Shown here one piece after another: positions 21,624 to 30,845 of a DNA stretch of 38,851 nucleotides (positions are counted from its first letter, which is position 1; each line of letters starts with the position of its first letter). The DNA is from Candidatus Wolframiiraptor allenii (GTDB lineage: Archaea; Thermoproteota; Nitrososphaeria_A; Caldarchaeales; Wolframiiraptoraceae): contig JAKCEV010000003.1 of assembly GCA_023539495.1 (NCBI GenBank), positions 1 to 38,851 of the forward strand, read 5' to 3'. The notes under the pieces are model-generated. The model saw only the letters and a list, made by a program, of their open reading frames with translations. It searched no databases and was not told the origin of the DNA. A program made the translations under genes and the position numbers.

Positions 21624-22178
21624 TTATTTACGCGCGGGGCGAAAATTTGGGTAGCTTTCATGCGAGTCTTCATGCATTAGCTCTTTGTATGGAATATTGA
21701 CGTTGAACTGGATCTCGGATATATGGCATGTCCTTCCATGGAGTATTATGATGTGGCGTGTGGTCTTTGGGGGTAGGAGCTCCCCCCTCAAGCCGGCATT
21801 CAAGACAAGATCCTTTGAGAGCGGTTCTCCCCTACTCCAGCTTAGGACTGCGATTTTGGGGGAGCGGTAATTCACTAGGAGGCATGGAATTCTCCTGCAG
21901 CCCAGTCTTTTTAGGGCCTCAACCCTATGGTGTCCATCTATTATTATCAAGGTCTTGCTATCAACAACTATTGGCTTCCTGAGAAGACCGCACCTCTTAA
22001 TATCCTCGGCGAGCTCCTTGACAAGGTCCGGATCAACATTTTCATGAGGTCTCAGGAGGCTAATAGGCAGTATCGCAATCCGGGATGAAAGCTCCCGGAG
22101 GGCATCCCTAAGACTATCATCATCTACATATTCCTCAGCAGGTCCGAATAACATCATGCTTATCCCTATTACATGCAT
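21624..22178 (-). CDS. serK: ParB/sulfiredoxin-fold protein, likely ADP-dependent L-serine kinase (SerK-like)
   Basis: SLLRPHENVDPDLVKELAEDIKRCGLLRKPIVVDSKTLIIIDGHHRVEALKRLGCRRIPCLLV and PPKTTRHIIILHG; resembles SerK/SbnI ParB-like kinases. Confidence 0.75.
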   Translation of the reverse strand: MHVIGISMMLFGPAEEYVDDDSLRDALRELSSRIAILPISLLRPHENVDPDLVKELAEDIKRCGLLRKPIVVDSKTLIIIDGHHRVEALKRLGCRRIPCLLVNYRSPKIAVLSWSRGEPLSKDLVLNAGLRGELLPPKTTRHIIILHGRTCHISEIQFNVNIPYKELMHEDSHESYPNFRPARK

Positions 22179-22241
22179 AACAACGTAATTTAAATTTTCC
22201 CTGGAAACCTTATAACCACATCGTCCCTAGCCATCTCGAGG

Positions 22242-23582
22242 TTGAGGGTGGTGGCAAGCTCGAATAACGTTAAGATCGTAGATCTGGCCTCCCTACGAAG
22301 GGTTTTCGAGGTCGACCTGGCCCTAGTCATGGAGGCTTATAGCCGTGTCATGAGAAGTCAGCGCCTCGATAAACCCCTGGTAGTCGAGAGGAATACAGGG
22401 ATAGTTATTGGAGGGGTTGAGGTTCTCGAGGCACTAGACCTCCTATCGGCCTCCAAGGCTCCAGCGCTGCTTATTGGCCAAGATCAAGTCATGATTAAAC
22501 GGCTCTCAGGGGAGATCCTTAAGGTAGATGATCTGCTCGAGGAGTTCCGGCTTGGGCGGAACAGACTTCCCCTCCGCAACTTCGAGATCAAATACCTGAT
22601 CGATATTCCATCAATAGATGTGCCATTGGATCATCTATACGGGGGTGTAAGGATTGATAGGCGCGTGCTCAGGGTTTATGATGATACGCTGTCTCTGCTT
22701 GTGGAGAATTGGCCAACACCTCTTGTAAGGCTAAAATCATTTTCATCGGATTATAGGAGGGTTTACGCGAAGCTCGAATCCTTCAACCCATTCAGTAATA
22801 GCGTGAAGGATAGGATCGGCTGGGCAATGATAATGGATGCGCTAAGCCGCGGCGCCCTTGGAGATCTACTATACGAAGCTACATCCACGAATACCGGGAT
22901 AGCGCTGGCCTCAATAGGGAATGCTCTGGGGAGGAGGGTTAAGCTCTTCATTCCCAAGACGGTCCAGAGGGTTAGTGATGTATTCCTCAAGACATTGGGC
23001 GCCGAGGTAGTTAGGGTTCCGGTCAGCCTGACTGTGGAGGCGATCGCCGAGGTGGAGGCATCCGCAAGAAGGGATGGCGCAACCCATTTGAACCAGTTCG
23101 AGAATGACGCAAATTTCAAGGTACATCTTAAGTATACCGCTAGGGAGCTCGATCAACAGCTCAGGTCGATAGGTGTTGAGCCTGACTGCATCATCGGCGG
23201 TCTCGGGACATCCGGGCATATGAGCGCCATCTCATTCTATTTCAAGAGCAAGTATGGCGACAGCGTCAGGATCGTGGGCGTCCAACCGGCCCAAGGCCAT
23301 GTGATTCCCGGAATAAGAAGGGTCGAATCCGGGATGAAATGGATACACATGGTCAAGTTCGACGAGATAATTGACGTGACATCTGACGAAGCGATCGAGG
23401 GAGTGATTGAAGTCGCGCGGAGGGAGGGTCTCCTCATAGGGCTAAGCTCCGGGGCGGTCTTCAAGGCATTCAGAAAGCTCTCCCCAGAAAGAGGCAACAT
23501 AGTCTTAATATTCCCGGACAATGGTTACAAGTATGCGGAACAATTAGAGGAATATTTCAGGAAGCGCGAACAAACAAAATAG
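22242..23582 (+). CDS. Cysteine synthase / O-phosphoserine sulfhydrylase-like PLP enzyme with degenerate SerK/ParB-like N-terminal domain
   Basis: KLESFNPFSNSVKDRIGWAMI PLP-Lys region, TSTNTGIALA, GGLGTSGHM, GLSSGAV; N-term ~65 aa aligns ungapped with the neighbouring SerK. Confidence 0.85.
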   Translation: MRVVASSNNVKIVDLASLRRVFEVDLALVMEAYSRVMRSQRLDKPLVVERNTGIVIGGVEVLEALDLLSASKAPALLIGQDQVMIKRLSGEILKVDDLLEEFRLGRNRLPLRNFEIKYLIDIPSIDVPLDHLYGGVRIDRRVLRVYDDTLSLLVENWPTPLVRLKSFSSDYRRVYAKLESFNPFSNSVKDRIGWAMIMDALSRGALGDLLYEATSTNTGIALASIGNALGRRVKLFIPKTVQRVSDVFLKTLGAEVVRVPVSLTVEAIAEVEASARRDGATHLNQFENDANFKVHLKYTARELDQQLRSIGVEPDCIIGGLGTSGHMSAISFYFKSKYGDSVRIVGVQPAQGHVIPGIRRVESGMKWIHMVKFDEIIDVTSDEAIEGVIEVARREGLLIGLSSGAVFKAFRKLSPERGNIVLIFPDNGYKYAEQLEEYFRKREQTK

Positions 23583-23599
23583 ATAGCTTTGAGCCCGGT

Positions 23600-24334
23600 T
23601 CACACTTGTAATGATATTTTTTCAAGCTCTTTCATGATGCTAACCCCTGAGCTCGTCCCTATTCTATCCGCACCTGCTTTCACGAGTTCAATCACCTGCT
23701 TGGCGGTTCTAATGCCGCCGGAAGCCTTAATTCTCACGCGAGGTGATAAGACGCTTCTAAGGAGTCTTACATCCTCAACCTTTGCCCCGGCGGGGCCGAA
23801 GCCTGTCGAAGTCTTAACGAAATCTGCTCCAGCCTCCTCCACGATCTTGGCCGCCTTAACCTTCTCTTCATCATTCAGGTAACATGTCTCAATTATCACT
23901 TTAAGCACTTTTTCTCCAACGGCCTCCTTAACCTCTCTTATCTCCCGCAGGACATAATCATACTTCCCAGACTTGAACATTGAGATATTCATCACCATGT
24001 CAATTTCATCAGCCCCAGCCTCAACGTACTTTCTAGCCTCAAAGACTTTAACCTCGCTAAGTGTTGCTCCAAGTGGGAACCCTACAGCCACGCACACCCT
24101 TACATTAGAACCCCTTAGTAAGTCCTTTGCAAGGGGAATGTATATTGGATTAATGCAGACGGTCGCGAAGCCATATCTTCTAGCTTCTTCACACAGCCTC
24201 TTAATATCATCCTCGATAGCATTGGGCTTCAATAGCGTATGCTCTATTATTCTTGCAATAGCTCGGACATCGAGAGACGTGCGCTCAAGCCCCTCAATCT
24301 CACCCATTCTTAATGGTATGGCTTCCATTGACAT
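23600..24334 (-). CDS. deoC: Deoxyribose-phosphate aldolase
   Basis: IIEHTLLKPNA, ATVCINPIYI, VAVGFPLGA, EIDMVMN, KVIIETCYL, FVKTSTGFGPAGA, IKASGGIRT. Confidence 0.96.
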   Translation of the reverse strand: MSMEAIPLRMGEIEGLERTSLDVRAIARIIEHTLLKPNAIEDDIKRLCEEARRYGFATVCINPIYIPLAKDLLRGSNVRVCVAVGFPLGATLSEVKVFEARKYVEAGADEIDMVMNISMFKSGKYDYVLREIREVKEAVGEKVLKVIIETCYLNDEEKVKAAKIVEEAGADFVKTSTGFGPAGAKVEDVRLLRSVLSPRVRIKASGGIRTAKQVIELVKAGADRIGTSSGVSIMKELEKISLQV

Positions 24335-24539
24335 TGGTCAACACCTCCAACACTCTCATAAAACTTGGTTCTAATAAACATGCTGAATAGAGAGCAATTG
24401 TAAGGTTTATAACAAGGTTATTCCTAAAAATATTTTAGTTATCTTCCCTCAATCTTCTATAAGGAAAAAGCGGCTGGAAGGTTTATGCTTTATTGCGGGC
24501 GCGTCCATGAGATAAGATGGGTTGTTAAGGAGGTTTATA

Positions 24540-24647
24540 CGCCGGGGGTGGGATTTGAACCCACGCGCCCCGGAAGGGGCATCGGCTCTCTGGGTTGCTG
24601 AGTAAATGTCTCCAGGCCGACCCACTACCAGGCTATGGGACCCCGGC
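24540..24647 (-). tRNA. tRNA-Ser(GGA) with a 22-nt intron at + coordinates 24588-24609
   Basis: Acceptor GCCGGGG/CCCCGGC with G73; T arm GTGGG TTCAAAT CCCAC; long variable arm GCCCCTTCCGGGGC; anticodon loop CTGGAGA after removing ACATTTACTCAGCAACCCAGAG; exon CTGG pairs intron CCAG with two AGA bulges (cut AG^A). Confidence 0.9.
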
Positions 24648-24692
24648 GTCCGCGGGAGACTAGCTTATGCCTCTATTTTGAATTTACTGGGG

Positions 24693-25583
24693 TTAGTAGA
24701 CCTTCACGCCGTTTGCCGGGTTTTTACACTCCTTCTCGAACTCCTCCATCAGCTTGAGGGTTATTTTCCCGGCTTTGCCGTCGCCTATGATCCTCCCCGC
24801 GATCTTCGTCACTGGCAGGATCTCGGCACCCGTTCCCGTCACGAAGACCTCATCTGCCGTAATTAGCTCGAATGGCGTGATCTCCCTCTCCTCGACCTGG
24901 TATCCGAGCTTCCGAGCGAGCCTCATAACAAATGCCCTAGTTATTCCGGGGAGGATGCCGGTTGTCGGGGGCGGAGTCGCTATAACCCCATCCCTAACCA
25001 TGAATATGTTCGTTGAAGTCGTCTCGGCGACGAAGCCCCTATCATCAAGCATGACCGCATCATCCGCCCCAGCATTTATCGCCTCAAGCTTCGCGAGTAT
25101 GCTATTCAAGTAGTTCAGGGATTTTACCTGATGCGTTGTCGCATCAACCCTATCCCTTCTAACAGACGATATTATGAGCGAGATCCCCCTTATCTTGGCC
25201 TCCCTACTATAAAGGGTTAGAGCCGGCTCCGTGATTATTATGACATTGGGCTTCCCGCACTTCCTCGGGTCTAGGCCGAGGTCACCAACCCCTCGCGTGA
25301 CAACGAGCCTGATATAGGCATCCCGCAGCCCATTCCTCCTAAGGGTCTCGACAACCGCGCCGATCATCTCATCCTTTGTCAACGGTATCTCGAGCATTAT
25401 CGCCTTCGCTGAGTCATAGAGCCTGTCAATATGCTCCCTCAACATGAAGACTACGCCATCATACTCCCTAATGCCCTCGAAGACGCCATCACCATAAAGG
25501 AAGCCATGATCATAGACGGAGATCGCGGCCCTGCTCTTGGGATAATACTCGCCATTGATGTAGACGAGGAGCTCCCCACTCAT
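24693..25583 (-). CDS. ilvE: Branched-chain amino acid aminotransferase (class IV)
   Basis: VYDHGFLYGDGVFEGIREYDG, IRLVVTRGVGDLGLDPRKC, VKSLNYLNSILAKLEA, ETTSTNIFMV, TGTGAEILPV. Confidence 0.93.
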   Translation of the reverse strand: MSGELLVYINGEYYPKSRAAISVYDHGFLYGDGVFEGIREYDGVVFMLREHIDRLYDSAKAIMLEIPLTKDEMIGAVVETLRRNGLRDAYIRLVVTRGVGDLGLDPRKCGKPNVIIITEPALTLYSREAKIRGISLIISSVRRDRVDATTHQVKSLNYLNSILAKLEAINAGADDAVMLDDRGFVAETTSTNIFMVRDGVIATPPPTTGILPGITRAFVMRLARKLGYQVEEREITPFELITADEVFVTGTGAEILPVTKIAGRIIGDGKAGKITLKLMEEFEKECKNPANGVKVY

Positions 25584-25660
25584 GGCTCCTTCCAGCTTAG
25601 AATCTCTAGATAAAAGTTCCGGCGGGAGTAAAAGGAGCTTCAGCTAAGTAATTATAGCTG

Positions 25661-26134
25661 GTGAAACCTTCATGTGCCGGGATCCTAATGGTGGAGGAGC
25701 GTTATGCGCTTGATCCCGTAGACCTCAAAATAATCGAGCTCTTGAAGAAAGATGGTAGGATGCCTTTCGTAGAGCTGGGGAAGAGGGTTGGATTGTCGGA
25801 GGCAGCTGTCAGGAGGAGAGTTAAGATACTCCAAGAGCGAGGGATAATCAAGAGGTTTACTGTGGATGTTGATGAAGGCTTCCAAGTGAGCGCTGTGATT
25901 TTTCTCCAATTCGAGTCGAGCAGCTTTCCAGGCGAGATTGTTGAGAAGATAGCTAGGGTGCCAGGAATCAGGGCGATCTACGAACTTACTGGGAGATTTG
26001 ACGCTATGGTGATAATCTCAGCCTCTAGGATCTCAGAGCTCAACGAGAGGATAGACAAGATAAGGGCGATAGAAGGGGTAAAGAGTACCGAAACCGCGGT
26101 CGTCCTGAGGGTCCTGACCCCCTCACTACCTTAA
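25661..26134 (+). CDS. Lrp/AsnC family transcriptional regulator (ATG at 25688 more likely start)
   Basis: LDPVDLKIIELLKKDGRMPFVELGKRVGLSEAAVRRRVKILQERGIIKRF plus RAM-type C-terminus. Confidence 0.9.
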   Translation: MKPSCAGILMVEERYALDPVDLKIIELLKKDGRMPFVELGKRVGLSEAAVRRRVKILQERGIIKRFTVDVDEGFQVSAVIFLQFESSSFPGEIVEKIARVPGIRAIYELTGRFDAMVIISASRISELNERIDKIRAIEGVKSTETAVVLRVLTPSLP

Positions 26135-26189
26135 GGTAGGGGGTTTGAGCCACATCCTCCCTTTTTGGGAGTTGGCCCGGGGCCGGGTC
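26118..26189 (+). repeat. Copy C of the structured repeat, TnpB right-end/omega-RNA-like, overlapping the 3' end of the Lrp gene
   Basis: CCCCCTCACTACCTTAAGGTAGGGGGTTTGAGCCACATCCTCCCTTTTTGGGAGTTGGCCCGGGGCCGGGTC; same two-hairpin layout. Confidence 0.6.
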
Positions 26190-26351
26190 TCCGGCCCATT
26201 ACCCCACCCCTCTCGGGGCTTGGGGTTATCGGCGCTATCAAGGTACTATTCAGCGTCATTAGATATTATATGTCGCAATGAGATCGGCTTTGAAGACCTT
26301 GTCCATCCTCGTACGCCTGAATAGCCCTCTGATGTGGGATTAGGGATATTA

Positions 26352-27525
26352 ATGCCTTCAATGAGATATCCTCCCGAAGACAGACTAATGGTAATCTACG
26401 AAGAGCGCTGGGATCTCGGCAAGCTGGTCACGTTCGTCCCTAACAAGAAGACCCCGATCTATAACTGGTTTTTTCTTTAAGGAGGGTTTTTCTCGCGAGT
26501 TTGTCCACATGATGCTCCGGGAGTTTGAGGTGGGCCCGGGCTCAATGGTCTTAGATCCATTTCTCGGATCAGGCACGACCCTCCTAGCATGTAAGGAGCT
26601 GGGCATAGATGGTGTGGGTGTGGATGTGGCCCCGCTCGCCGTCTTTGTGAGCAGGGTCAAGATAGCGGATTATGATCTCGAGAAGCTGAGGGAGACCGCG
26701 AAATGGCTTTTAAGTCAACCATTTAAGAGACCGAACATCTCATGCGTCAGCGGATTTGTCAGGCAATTCTTCCTAAAGCCGTCGCTCGAGGATATAATCT
26801 TCTTCAGAGAGAGGATTCGGGAGATTGAAGATCCTGTTGTCAGGAACTTCTTCACGCTGGCGCTAATGAATGCCGCTATGAAGGTCTCGCTAGCATACAA
26901 AGATGGCGCCGTCCTGAAGGTGATAAGGGATAAGCCCGTCCCACCGTTTAGGAAATTCTTCAAGAGGCTTATCAGGAGGATGATAAGGGATTTGACGAAG
27001 CTGAGCTTCAAGCCATGCAGGCTCGAGGTATATTTGGGTGATGCTAGGAGAATGAGCTTCCTCGAGGATGAGATGTTCGACACGATAATAACCTCACCAC
27101 CCTACCTCAATAAAATCGAATACACCAAGGTGTATAGGATCGAGTATGAGCTCTTCTTCGGCGATGTGAAGATCGACCCTGTCAGGTCCTATCTTGGGTT
27201 GAACCCAAAGAATATCGTGGATCAGTTCCCCGAGCTGAATCTGCCAGAAGTCGCGAAGGCATACTTCCATGATATGAGGCTTTGCTTGGAGGAAATGTTC
27301 AGGGTCCTTAAGCCTGGTGGAAGGGTTGCCCTCGTCGTCGCCGGGGGAGTTTTTCCCGATAGGGTTGTCGAGTCCGATAAGCTGATACTCGAGCTCGCCG
27401 AGAGGGTTGGATTCGAGCCAGAGAGGCTTATCGCCGTGAATAAGAGGGTTGCAACAACTAGGAGGGTGATAAAGATCGGAGAGGCAAGAGAGAGCATACT
27501 CATCTTTTCGAAGCCGAGAGCCTAG
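26352..27525 (+). pseudogene. DNA methyltransferase (N4-C/N6-A type) with an apparent 1-nt frameshift near 26475
   Basis: N-terminal MPSMRYPPEDRLMVIYEERWDLGKLVTFVPNKKTPIYNWFF, then +1 frame FKEGFSREFVHMMLREF...LDPFLGSGTTLLACKELGIDGVGVDVAPL...TIITSPPYLNKIEY. Confidence 0.8.
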
Positions 27526-27576
27526 GAGACATGCCATAAACAATTAAATTACCTGCCTATTTCTAGGGGAGGCAAC

Positions 27577-28451
27577 ATGCGGATCGTGAGCTACGACTTT
27601 GAGGATGAGCGGGATTATGGCTGGCTTATCCAGGGGAATAGCGTGATACCGAGAGACTTCCTCGAGAGCGCTCTCGGCATGAGCCTTCCAAAAGATGTTA
27701 GAGGCCTCTTGCCAGATAGGGAGCTCGTGGAGCTCATCGAGTCTGTTTTAGGAAAGATTCCCGTGGAATCTATATCGCTTGAGGAGCTTCATCTTGGGCC
27801 GCCGATACCGAATCCGGGGAAGATGATCTGCCTCGGCCTGAATTATCTCGACCATGCGCTTGAGGCTGAAATGGAGCCACCAGAGGGCATGCCGATATTC
27901 ATGAAGCCGGCCACAGCGCTCACAGGCCCATTCGACCCCATCATAAAGCCAAGACATGTCGAGAAGCTGGACTATGAGATAGAGCTAGCCATCGTGATAG
28001 GCAGCCGATGCAGGGATATAGAGCCAAAGGAGGCCTATGAATACATCTTCGGCTACATGATCCTAAACGATGTATCCGCCAGGGATATACAGTTCATGGA
28101 TGGGCAGTGGACTCGTGGGAAGATCATGGACACCTTTGCGCCGACGGGGCCGTGCCTAGTTTCTAAGGAGGAAGTTGGAAACCCCCATAACCTCAGGATG
28201 CTCACTACCGTGAATGGTGAGGTGAGGCAGAGCTCATCAACATCCAAGATGATCAGGAAGATCCGGAGATAGTCTCGATACTGAGCCAGGGGATGACCCT
28301 CGAGCCCGGGGACATAATAGCTACGGGGACTCCGGCGGGCGTCGGGATATTCCAAAAGCCGGAGCCAAAGCTCCTACAGCCCGGAGACATAGTCGAGATG
28401 TGGATCGAAAACATCGGGACTATGAGGAATCACGTGATCACGGTCGAGTAG
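27577..28451 (+). pseudogene. Fumarylacetoacetate hydrolase family protein with an apparent 1-nt deletion near 28263
   Basis: MICLGLNYLDHALEAEM..., DYEIELAIVIGSRCRDI, NDVSARDIQ...VNGEVRQSSSTSKMIRKI, then other frame ...[29 protein letters not shown]...ENIGTMRNHVITVE. Confidence 0.88.
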
Positions 28452-28527
28452 AGCTCCGACTGCTCCACGTGGCCTAGTGGAGGAAAAACTATAAGCTCGG
28501 CAAGTCGAGTTTCCCGGCGATCATGGG

Positions 28528-29679
28528 ATGAGCTCTAAAAGATTTGATGTGGTGGTTGTTGGTGGTGGTCCTGCAGGCGTTGCCGCCGCAAAGGCTTCTG
28601 CTAAAACAGGAGCCAAGACGCTCCTGCTTGAGAAGAACCCGGCTATAATGGCCATCAAGCCGTGCGGGCAGGCGGTTAGCGCGCATACATTCGAGACGGC
28701 TGGCGTTAACCCGACGCCACCCATGATACTGAATAGGGTGAGTGCGAGGGTGTATGCGCCGAATGGGGCGAGTGTGAAGATCCCGGAGACCGGATACCTA
28801 ATAAACAAGACCCTGCTTCTTCAAGAAATTGCGGTCCAAGCGGCGGAGCATGGCGCTGAGATTCACGTTAATGAGCCATTCATAAAGTTCATGAGAAGAG
28901 ATGATGGGTTAATCGTGAGGACTCCCAAAGCGGAGTATGAGTGCTCAGTCCTCATTGGCGCTGATGGGTACAATTCTAGAGTGGCAAGGATCCTCGGCGT
29001 TAATGAGAAGTCCGAGCCAATTCCAACACTCCAGTATCTGATGGCCGGCTCGAGACTTGAGAACGTGGATGAGATCAGGATCTATGTGGGCAACGAGATC
29101 GCGCCAAAGGGTTATGCATGGCTCTTCCCCTTCAGTGAGAAGCTAGCTGAGGTTGGGCTAGGTGTTAGGGGCGCGCCCCTCAAACCCTACATGGACAGGG
29201 TTCTCAAGATTCTTAGGAAGGAGCTTGGCTCAGCCCAAGTGATAGATAATCGCGGCGCCCCGGTGCCGGTGGGCGGCGTGATAAGTAAGTACATCTTCGA
29301 CCGCGTAATCCTGATAGGTGATGCTGCGGGCATGGTTATACCCATGACCGGCGGTGGGATACATTCCTCGATAGCGGCGGGGATAGCAGCGGGAGAGGTG
29401 GCTGGAGAAGCATCACAAGAAGGGGATGTGTCGGAAGAGAGGCTCAGGGCGTTTGACGAGAAGTATAAGCCCTGGCTCGAGAGGATAAGGAGGAGCCTCA
29501 AGGTGCTTAGGCTCTTCGAGAGGCTCACTGATGAAGATCTAAACGAGCTAGCCGAGATGCTTAGCGACGAGGATATAGTGGATCTTGCAAACGGACTCAA
29601 TGTCGGGAGAGTCGCTAGGAAGCTCTTAAGCCACCCAAGGCTGGCGATGAAGCTGGCGAGGCAGCTCCTCAGCGTCTAG
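28528..29679 (+). CDS. Geranylgeranyl reductase family FAD-dependent oxidoreductase
   Basis: DVVVVGGGPAGVAAAKASAKTGAKTLLLEK, CGQAVSAHTF, VLIGADGYNSRVAR, LIGDAAGMVIPMTGGGIHSSIAAG. Confidence 0.88.
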   Translation: MSSKRFDVVVVGGGPAGVAAAKASAKTGAKTLLLEKNPAIMAIKPCGQAVSAHTFETAGVNPTPPMILNRVSARVYAPNGASVKIPETGYLINKTLLLQEIAVQAAEHGAEIHVNEPFIKFMRRDDGLIVRTPKAEYECSVLIGADGYNSRVARILGVNEKSEPIPTLQYLMAGSRLENVDEIRIYVGNEIAPKGYAWLFPFSEKLAEVGLGVRGAPLKPYMDRVLKILRKELGSAQVIDNRGAPVPVGGVISKYIFDRVILIGDAAGMVIPMTGGGIHSSIAAGIAAGEVAGEASQEGDVSEERLRAFDEKYKPWLERIRRSLKVLRLFERLTDEDLNELAEMLSDEDIVDLANGLNVGRVARKLLSHPRLAMKLARQLLSV

Positions 29680-30776
29680 AATCGCGAGCCCAGAATAGAT
29701 GATATTTGAAAATCCATGTCGCCCTTCCGCGAGAGGTAAGAGTTGCCTATCTTGGATGTTGCGATGGCGATTAAGATTTCGAGAAGGGGTGAATTCATTC
29801 TACCGATGAGCCTCCGGAGGTATGCCATTCTCCGAAGCTCTTTAATTAACTTCCTAGCCTCTGCTAGCGGTCTCTCAGGTGAGCCACCCTTAAGGCTCGC
29901 GGCTATGGCCGAGGCTATCCTCGCGGCGATCAGCCCTCCCATGATGACACCTCCGCCTGTCGTTGCCTTCACATGGCCTGCGGCATCTCCAACCGGAACA
30001 AGTCTCGATGGAAACAATATTGTGCTGTCAAGGGGGCTGCCCGTATAGATTACATGAGATGAGGAGTTGAGGCATAGTACATCCGGAAACTCCTCGCCTA
30101 AGAACCTTATCAGCAGCTTCTTCAAGTCGGGAGATCTGGACGCCACGCCAAGCTTCCCCAAGCTCTCATCAATTGGTATCAGATATGCGAAGAGGTCGGG
30201 TAGATAATCCTTCAAGTAAATGTAGACGAACCTCTTATCGAGGCCATGATTCTCCACGATAAGCTGGATTATCGGGATCCATTTTCTCGGTTCAGTCCCG
30301 GCTCCAATAAATCTCCTCAGCAGGGCTGCTCCAGCTCCCTCAGCATCTATTACCCACAATGATTGACGTATACTATCGCTGGCCGTTATCCGGAATTCTC
30401 CTCCATCTCTCTTGACCGCCTTGACCCTGACCCCGCACACTATTTCTGCTCCAGCATGCTCCGCCTGCTTCGCAGCCTCCTTGTCGAAGATGCTTCTGCT
30501 AACGACAGCCGCGACAGGTCTGCCCGCATCGAGAATCCTCCACCTCCCATTAGAGGTCTTTATTACAGCCCCTCTAATAACGTTCTGAAGATATTTTCCA
30601 CTCACCGAAAATCCAAGCCTCTTGAGCCCTGAGAGGCTTAGAAGGCCGGCGCATCTCTCCGGCTCACCGATCTCCATATGCTCCTCAAAGACTATTACGC
30701 TAGCACCAGCTCTAGCAGCCTCACGCGCTGCGATTAAGCCCGCCGGCCCTCCCCCGATCACAGCTAACTCAATCAT
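29676..30776 (-). CDS. Second geranylgeranyl reductase-like FAD-dependent protein, convergent with the first
   Basis: LAVIGGGPAGLIAAREAARAGASVIVFEEH, CAGLLSLSGLKRLG, LVPVGDAAGHVKATTGGGVIMGG. Confidence 0.85.
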   Translation of the reverse strand: MIELAVIGGGPAGLIAAREAARAGASVIVFEEHMEIGEPERCAGLLSLSGLKRLGFSVSGKYLQNVIRGAVIKTSNGRWRILDAGRPVAAVVSRSIFDKEAAKQAEHAGAEIVCGVRVKAVKRDGGEFRITASDSIRQSLWVIDAEGAGAALLRRFIGAGTEPRKWIPIIQLIVENHGLDKRFVYIYLKDYLPDLFAYLIPIDESLGKLGVASRSPDLKKLLIRFLGEEFPDVLCLNSSSHVIYTGSPLDSTILFPSRLVPVGDAAGHVKATTGGGVIMGGLIAARIASAIAASLKGGSPERPLAEARKLIKELRRMAYLRRLIGRMNSPLLEILIAIATSKIGNSYLSRKGDMDFQISSILGSRF

Positions 30777-30845
30777 CTTCCAGAATCACTTCGTCAGGAT
30801 ACAATAAAATACTAGGCTTATCTAGGGTTTAACGATCACCACGAG

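Noticed and set aside
24540-24647. tRNA-Leu or tRNA-Pro reading of the minus-strand tRNA
   Set aside because: Long variable arm excludes Pro; GAG is not preceded by T33; G73 and CTGGAGA loop fit Ser(GGA).
26465-26480. Classical -1 programmed frameshift (T TTT TTC heptamer) in the methyltransferase
   Set aside because: The downstream frame requires +1 (or -2), not -1; error or mutation is simpler.
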